Source: Roseinatronobacter sp. S2
GTDB lineage: Bacteria; Pseudomonadota; Alphaproteobacteria; Rhodobacterales; Rhodobacteraceae
Assembly (NCBI RefSeq): GCF_029581395.1
Contig: NZ_CP121118.1
Location: 1-33,838 of the forward strand
Direction: 5' to 3'
Length of the DNA: 33,838 nucleotides
Program-made: the position numbers and the translations under genes
The notes under the pieces: generated by a model
Told to the model about the DNA's origin: nothing
What the model saw: only the letters and a program-made list of their open reading frames with translations
Databases searched by the model: none
Shown here: piece by piece, positions 30,855-33,838 of the stretch
Numbering within the stretch: position 1 is the stretch's first letter
Layout of the letters: each line of letters opens with the position of its first letter

Positions 30855-32186
30855 TTAAAGTTTCGATGCCCAGCGTGGATGGTTTTCATCCACGACGAAG
30901 GCATGCGTATGGCGTCGCGTGCCATTCAGATGCGGGTGATCGAGAGAAAGGTTACCGTGCGTGTGCTCAAAGGTCTCCGGGTCTTCCCGCGGCCATAAAC
31001 GTAGGGCAGCCACGATGCCCGCACCTGCAAGCGCGGCCAGAACACCAAGTGCCACAACGGGACCGAAACGGGTCATCAGCCACCCTGACAGTGGATAGGT
31101 GACAAGCCAGCAGGCGTGGCTCAGTGCGAACTGTGCCGCGAACAACGCGGGCCGGTCCTCGGCGTGCGAAGACCGCCGCAGCAGTCGGCCCGAAGGTGTG
31201 AGCACCGCCGCATAACCCAGACCCACGAGCAGCCACGCGCCAAGCATCACCGGCCAGACAAGACCAAAGGTGGCGACCTCGCCTGCCAGCCCCAGAAGCG
31301 TCAGCACCATCAGCACAGCGCCGCCCACCATCACCGGACGATCCTGCACCCTATCCAGGATCTGCGGCAGCACAAGTGCCGCGATCATGGACCCTGCACC
31401 GAAGGCGAACATCGTCCAGGCCAGCGCAGATGCATCCAACTCCAGCGTGCCGCGCACCAGCACAACAGAGTTGACCAGCACCATCGCGCCTGCGGCTGCG
31501 GCAGCCATGTTCAGCGCCAGCAACCCGCGCAGACGCGGAGTTGCAAGATAGATGCGAATTCCGCGGGTCGTGCGGTCGTAGATGCCGCGCGGTTCCGAGG
31601 GTTTCGGGCTGGGTAGCATAACCGAGACGACCAGCGCCGCGGACGCTGCAAACCCCACCACTGTTCCGAGGAAAAGGGAATTGTAGCTCATGAACACCAG
31701 CAACAGCCCGGCCAACATCGGGCTGGCGATGTTTTCCAGATCGTAAGCCAGCCGCGACAGCGACAGCGCCCGTGTATAACGCGCCTCGTCCGGCAATACG
31801 TCGGGGATGGTCGCCTGAAAGGTCGGCGTGAATGCCGCCGAAGCTGATTGCAGCAAGAAGATCAGGACGTAGACCTGCCAGACCTCGGTGACGAAGGGCA
31901 GGCATAGTGCCACGCCCGCCCGCACAAGATCCAGTGCCACCAAAAAGGCGCGCCGGTTCACCCGGTTGGCAAAGGCGCCCGCTATGGGGACGATGCCGAC
32001 ATAAGCGATCATCTTGATGGTAAAGACCGTGCCCAACACCATTGCCGCGTTTTCGCCTGCGAGATCATAAGCCAACAGTCCCAGTGCGACCGTGGCAAGC
32101 CCGGTGCCCAGCAGCGCCACGACCTGCGCGGCGAAGAGGTGGCGATAGGTGCGGTCGGCGAGCGGGCTTAGCATGGTGTGCCTCAT
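30855..32186 (-). CDS. MFS metal exporter with His-rich C-terminus (NreB-like)
   Basis: A 443-residue major facilitator with twelve hydrophobic segments. The N-terminal half begins TYRHLFAAQVVALLGTGLATVALGLLAYDLAG and has the loop signature GAFANRVNRRAFLVALDLVRAG. The cytoplasmic C-terminus is a metal-binding-type tail: FEHTHGNLSLDHPHLNGTRRHTHAFVVDENHPRW. A His-rich tail on an MFS protein is known from nickel exporters such as NreB. Its start overlaps the stop of the RcnR/CsoR-type regulator by four bases (ATGA), so expression is linked to a metal-sensing repressor. Nickel or cobalt export is the likely role, but the metal is not proven by sequence. Confidence 0.82.
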   Translation of the reverse strand: MRHTMLSPLADRTYRHLFAAQVVALLGTGLATVALGLLAYDLAGENAAMVLGTVFTIKMIAYVGIVPIAGAFANRVNRRAFLVALDLVRAGVALCLPFVTEVWQVYVLIFLLQSASAAFTPTFQATIPDVLPDEARYTRALSLSRLAYDLENIASPMLAGLLLVFMSYNSLFLGTVVGFAASAALVVSVMLPSPKPSEPRGIYDRTTRGIRIYLATPRLRGLLALNMAAAAAGAMVLVNSVVLVRGTLELDASALAWTMFAFGAGSMIAALVLPQILDRVQDRPVMVGGAVLMVLTLLGLAGEVATFGLVWPVMLGAWLLVGLGYAAVLTPSGRLLRRSSHAEDRPALFAAQFALSHACWLVTYPLSGWLMTRFGPVVALGVLAALAGAGIVAALRLWPREDPETFEHTHGNLSLDHPHLNGTRRHTHAFVVDENHPRWASKL

Positions 32187-32443
32187 AGATAGCGGGCGAT
32201 GACTTTCAGTTCGGCACGATCCTCGGACGAATGTTCTGTATCAAGGCATTGATCCATGTGGTTATGGATCAGGGCCCGCTTGGCATTGACTACAGCCTTC
32301 TCGACGGCCTGCAATTGCTGCGCGACGTCGAGGCAAGGTCTCCCCGCCTCAATCATTTCTATCACTGATCGCAGGTGACCATCGGCGCGTTTCAGCCGTG
32401 CGATCAAGGCGGGATGGGTTGCGTGTCGATGCGGCTCTGTCAT
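32183..32443 (-). CDS. RcnR/CsoR-family metal-sensing repressor
   Basis: An 86-residue all-helical repressor. It begins MTEPHRHATHPALIARLKRADGHLRSVIEMIEAGRPCLDVAQQLQAVEKAVVNAKRALIHNHMDQCL. The pattern of an N-terminal histidine, a Cys in the second helix (GRPCLD), and histidines plus Cys in the HNHMDQC segment fits RcnR/DmeR-type nickel/cobalt sensors rather than formaldehyde sensors. ATG 32443 was chosen since the family starts here. The gene is first in a two-gene operon with the MFS exporter and faces a His-rich protein gene across an 8-bp palindrome that is its likely operator. Confidence 0.88.
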   Translation of the reverse strand: MTEPHRHATHPALIARLKRADGHLRSVIEMIEAGRPCLDVAQQLQAVEKAVVNAKRALIHNHMDQCLDTEHSSEDRAELKVIARYL

Positions 32444-32452
32444 ATGGTAGGC

Positions 32453-32473
32453 ATATCCTCCACCAGAGGATAT
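32453..32473. promoter_or_regulatory. Palindromic operator of the metal-sensing repressor
   Basis: ATATCCTC (32453-32460) and GAGGATAT (32466-32473) form a perfect 8-bp inverted repeat around CACCA. It lies ten bases upstream of the repressor start (minus strand) and seven bases before the His-rich protein start (plus strand). The right arm overlaps that gene's ribosome binding site. Binding here could switch off both divergent operons. Confidence 0.6.
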
Positions 32474-32479
32474 AACAAG

Positions 32480-32878
32480 ATGGCACCAATCGCGTGCTGC
32501 GGACATGACGAGCGGGCAAGAGCAATGCATTCCATGCATAACCTTAAAAAGAGGGCAGTTACCGCGCTTTTATGCGTGGCGCTTGCAGTTTGGTTAGTCA
32601 TACCGACGGCGAACCATGTGCCCACGATCATCGAGACCCTTCAGGATCATGCAGAAATGGTGGCGACGCATGGGCATTCGCATGGGCTCGAGGAAGATAT
32701 TTACTGGGCAATGCATGGCCACAGTCACGAGGCTGCCGACCACGACCATAGCCAGGCATTTCTGATGTTGCCTGTGGCAAGCGCGCCAGCTGTTGGTGAT
32801 GAGGGCATGTGGAGGCTCAAACCCGTGCCATGGGGATCTTCCCGCAACTTTGGAATTGAGAGACCTCCGCGCGTTTGA
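32480..32878 (+). CDS. His-rich exported small protein
   Basis: A 132-residue protein. A signal-peptide or anchor helix lies at about residues 20-40 (LKKRAVTALLCVALAVWLVIP). The mature part has many histidines in HGHSH clusters: VATHGHSHGLEEDIYWAMHGHSHEAADHDHSQ. The C-terminus ends in a basic GIERPPRV. Such a sequence suggests a periplasmic metal buffer for nickel, cobalt or zinc. ATG 32480 has GAGGA nine bases upstream; ATG 32525 is an alternative that would give 117 residues and a more usual signal peptide. It is the first gene of the HupE operon, divergent from the repressor. Confidence 0.7.
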   Translation: MAPIACCGHDERARAMHSMHNLKKRAVTALLCVALAVWLVIPTANHVPTIIETLQDHAEMVATHGHSHGLEEDIYWAMHGHSHEAADHDHSQAFLMLPVASAPAVGDEGMWRLKPVPWGSSRNFGIERPPRV

Positions 32879-32932
32879 TCCTGCCACCTTGTGTGGCCAA
32901 TCAGATCAAGCACTCATTCAACGGAGATTCCC

Positions 32933-33661
32933 ATGACTTCAACTTCGCGGGTCCTGCGCGCCCTGGCACTACGTCAGGTCATCACGCTGACCCTTCTTGT
33001 GCTGGCGGCATTCCTGCTGACCGTCAGCCAGGCCGTCGCCCACAACGTCACTGCAGGTGACGCGGGCTATATCCAGGAAATCTGGGGGGTGAACATCATC
33101 CCCTTCATCTATCTCGGTGCCAAACACATGGTGACCGGCTACGATCACATCCTGTTCCTACTCGGTGTCGTGTTCTTCCTCTACCGGATGAAGAACGTCG
33201 CCATCTATGTCAGCCTGTTCGCCATCGGCCATTCGGTCACGATGCTTCTGGGCGTCTGGTATGGCTGGGGCATCAACGCCTATATCATCGACGCCATTAT
33301 AGGTCTGTCAGTGGTTTATAAGGCGCTCGACAACCTTGGTTACTATCAAAAATGGTTTGGGTTCCAGCCCAATACCAAAGCTGCGACGCTGATCTTCGGT
33401 CTATTCCACGGCACAGGCCTTGCCACCAAGATCCTCGAGTATGACATCCCGGAAGACGGGCTTCTGGCAAATCTCTTGGCATTCAACGTAGGCGTCGAAG
33501 TAGGCCAACTGCTCGCTCTGGCCGTGATCCTGATCGTCATGGGATACTGGCGCCGCAACCCCAACTTCATGCGGCAGGCGACCATCGCAAATATTGTGAT
33601 GATGGGCCTCGGTATCTGGCTGACCGCCCATCAGGTCGCAGGCTACTTCGCATCAACATAA
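32933..33661 (+). CDS. HupE/UreJ-family metal permease
   Basis: A 242-residue membrane protein starting at ATG 32933 (GGAG at 32923-32926). An N-terminal signal-like helix (QVITLTLLVLAAFLLTVSQAVAHN) precedes five to six membrane helices. The signature KHMVTGYDHILFLLGVVFF corresponds to the HupE metal-binding segment (H-x4-DH), and FGLFHGTGLATKIL contains a second histidine motif. HupE and UreJ proteins are linked to nickel (or cobalt) transport. The gene lies between the His-rich protein and the membrane anchor protein, and all three may act as one uptake or homeostasis unit under the RcnR-type repressor. Confidence 0.85.
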   Translation: MTSTSRVLRALALRQVITLTLLVLAAFLLTVSQAVAHNVTAGDAGYIQEIWGVNIIPFIYLGAKHMVTGYDHILFLLGVVFFLYRMKNVAIYVSLFAIGHSVTMLLGVWYGWGINAYIIDAIIGLSVVYKALDNLGYYQKWFGFQPNTKAATLIFGLFHGTGLATKILEYDIPEDGLLANLLAFNVGVEVGQLLALAVILIVMGYWRRNPNFMRQATIANIVMMGLGIWLTAHQVAGYFAST

Positions 33662-33680
33662 GTAAAGATTGGACAACCAA

Positions 33681-33838
33681 ATGAACAACGCACCAAAACC
33701 CAACCTCGACGAGCTGCCGACCAAGGCGCAACTGTTTCGCTCCAGCGTCATTGCGAGCATCGGCGCAGTAGCCATCCTCGTTACTGTCTACTTGCCGGCG
33801 GAATACGCCATCGACCCCACTGGGGTAGGCCGCGTTCT
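33681..33838 (+). CDS. HupE-associated transmembrane anchor protein, N-terminal part (continues at 1-484)
   Basis: The gene starts at ATG 33681, 19 bases after the hupE stop, and runs off the window. The N-terminus is MNNAPKPNLDELPTKAQLFR, followed by a membrane helix (SSVIASIGAVAILVTVYLPAEY) and AIDPTGVGRVL. Base 1 completes the last codon and the frame continues to 484, giving 213 residues in total. One N-terminal helix and a large soluble domain fit a protein held in the inner membrane facing the periplasm. It appears to be the last gene of the His-rich/HupE operon, with the hairpin at 502-529 behind it. Confidence 0.88.
   Translation, partial: MNNAPKPNLDELPTKAQLFRSSVIASIGAVAILVTVYLPAEYAIDPTGVGRV

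Noticed and set aside
1..33838. tRNA or rRNA genes
   Set aside because: I looked for tRNA-like and rRNA-like segments and found none that I could support.

Overview
This window is most likely one complete circular plasmid of 33,838 bp, cut open inside a gene. The reading frame at 33681-33838 runs off the right edge with a two-base remainder. Base 1 of the window completes that codon and the frame continues without interruption to the stop at 482-484. Together the pieces give a 213-residue membrane-anchored protein of a type usually found next to HupE, and hupE lies immediately upstream at 32933-33661. Gene content suggests a Rhodobacterales (roseobacter-type) alphaproteobacterium: a RepA-type replicon with iterons, a plasmid Hint-domain protein, alphaproteobacterial-style mer genes and GC-rich codon use. 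The host assignment is an inference; there is no rRNA or tRNA in the window.

Layout. (1) 1-484: end of the nickel/cobalt-type module. (2) 809-2997: chromate resistance, chrB-chrA. (3) 3178-4742, minus strand: an XRE regulator, an HNH nuclease and a PD-(D/E)XK-like protein forming a compact unit that may be a defence operon. (4) 4898-10891: a mobilization-like module (ParA/VirC1-like ATPase, two small proteins, a relaxase-like gene and a coiled-coil membrane protein). The relaxase-like gene is cut in two by a complete IS3-family element at 7771-9096, and a chain of strong hairpins precedes it. (5) 11139-13462: replication and partition, with a DnaA box, five iterons, repA and a convergent parA plus small DNA-binding partner. 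(6) 13471-16488, minus strand: an EcoRII-like restriction enzyme, Vsr and a C5-cytosine methyltransferase in overlapping order. (7) 16818-18711: an unknown protein, a winged-helix protein and a serine resolvase. (8) 19009-23694: mercury resistance, merR facing merT-merP-(89 aa)-merF-(47 aa)-glutathione-reductase-like gene-merA. (9) 24291-30660: passenger genes, many damaged: a plasmid-borne murJ, a TadG/VWA-like gene with one in-frame stop inside its metal-binding motif, a Hint-domain protein and an IS1182-type transposase with an internal deletion. (10) 30855-33838, joining to 1: an MFS exporter with a His-rich tail and its RcnR/CsoR-type repressor on the minus strand, opposed by a His-rich small protein, HupE and the anchor protein, with an 8-bp palindrome between them.

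The plasmid therefore appears to be a multi-metal resistance replicon (Cr, Hg, probably Ni/Co) that holds itself in the cell by partition and restriction-modification. It seems to have lost its own mobilization enzyme to an insertion sequence, though it may retain a site for mobilization in trans.
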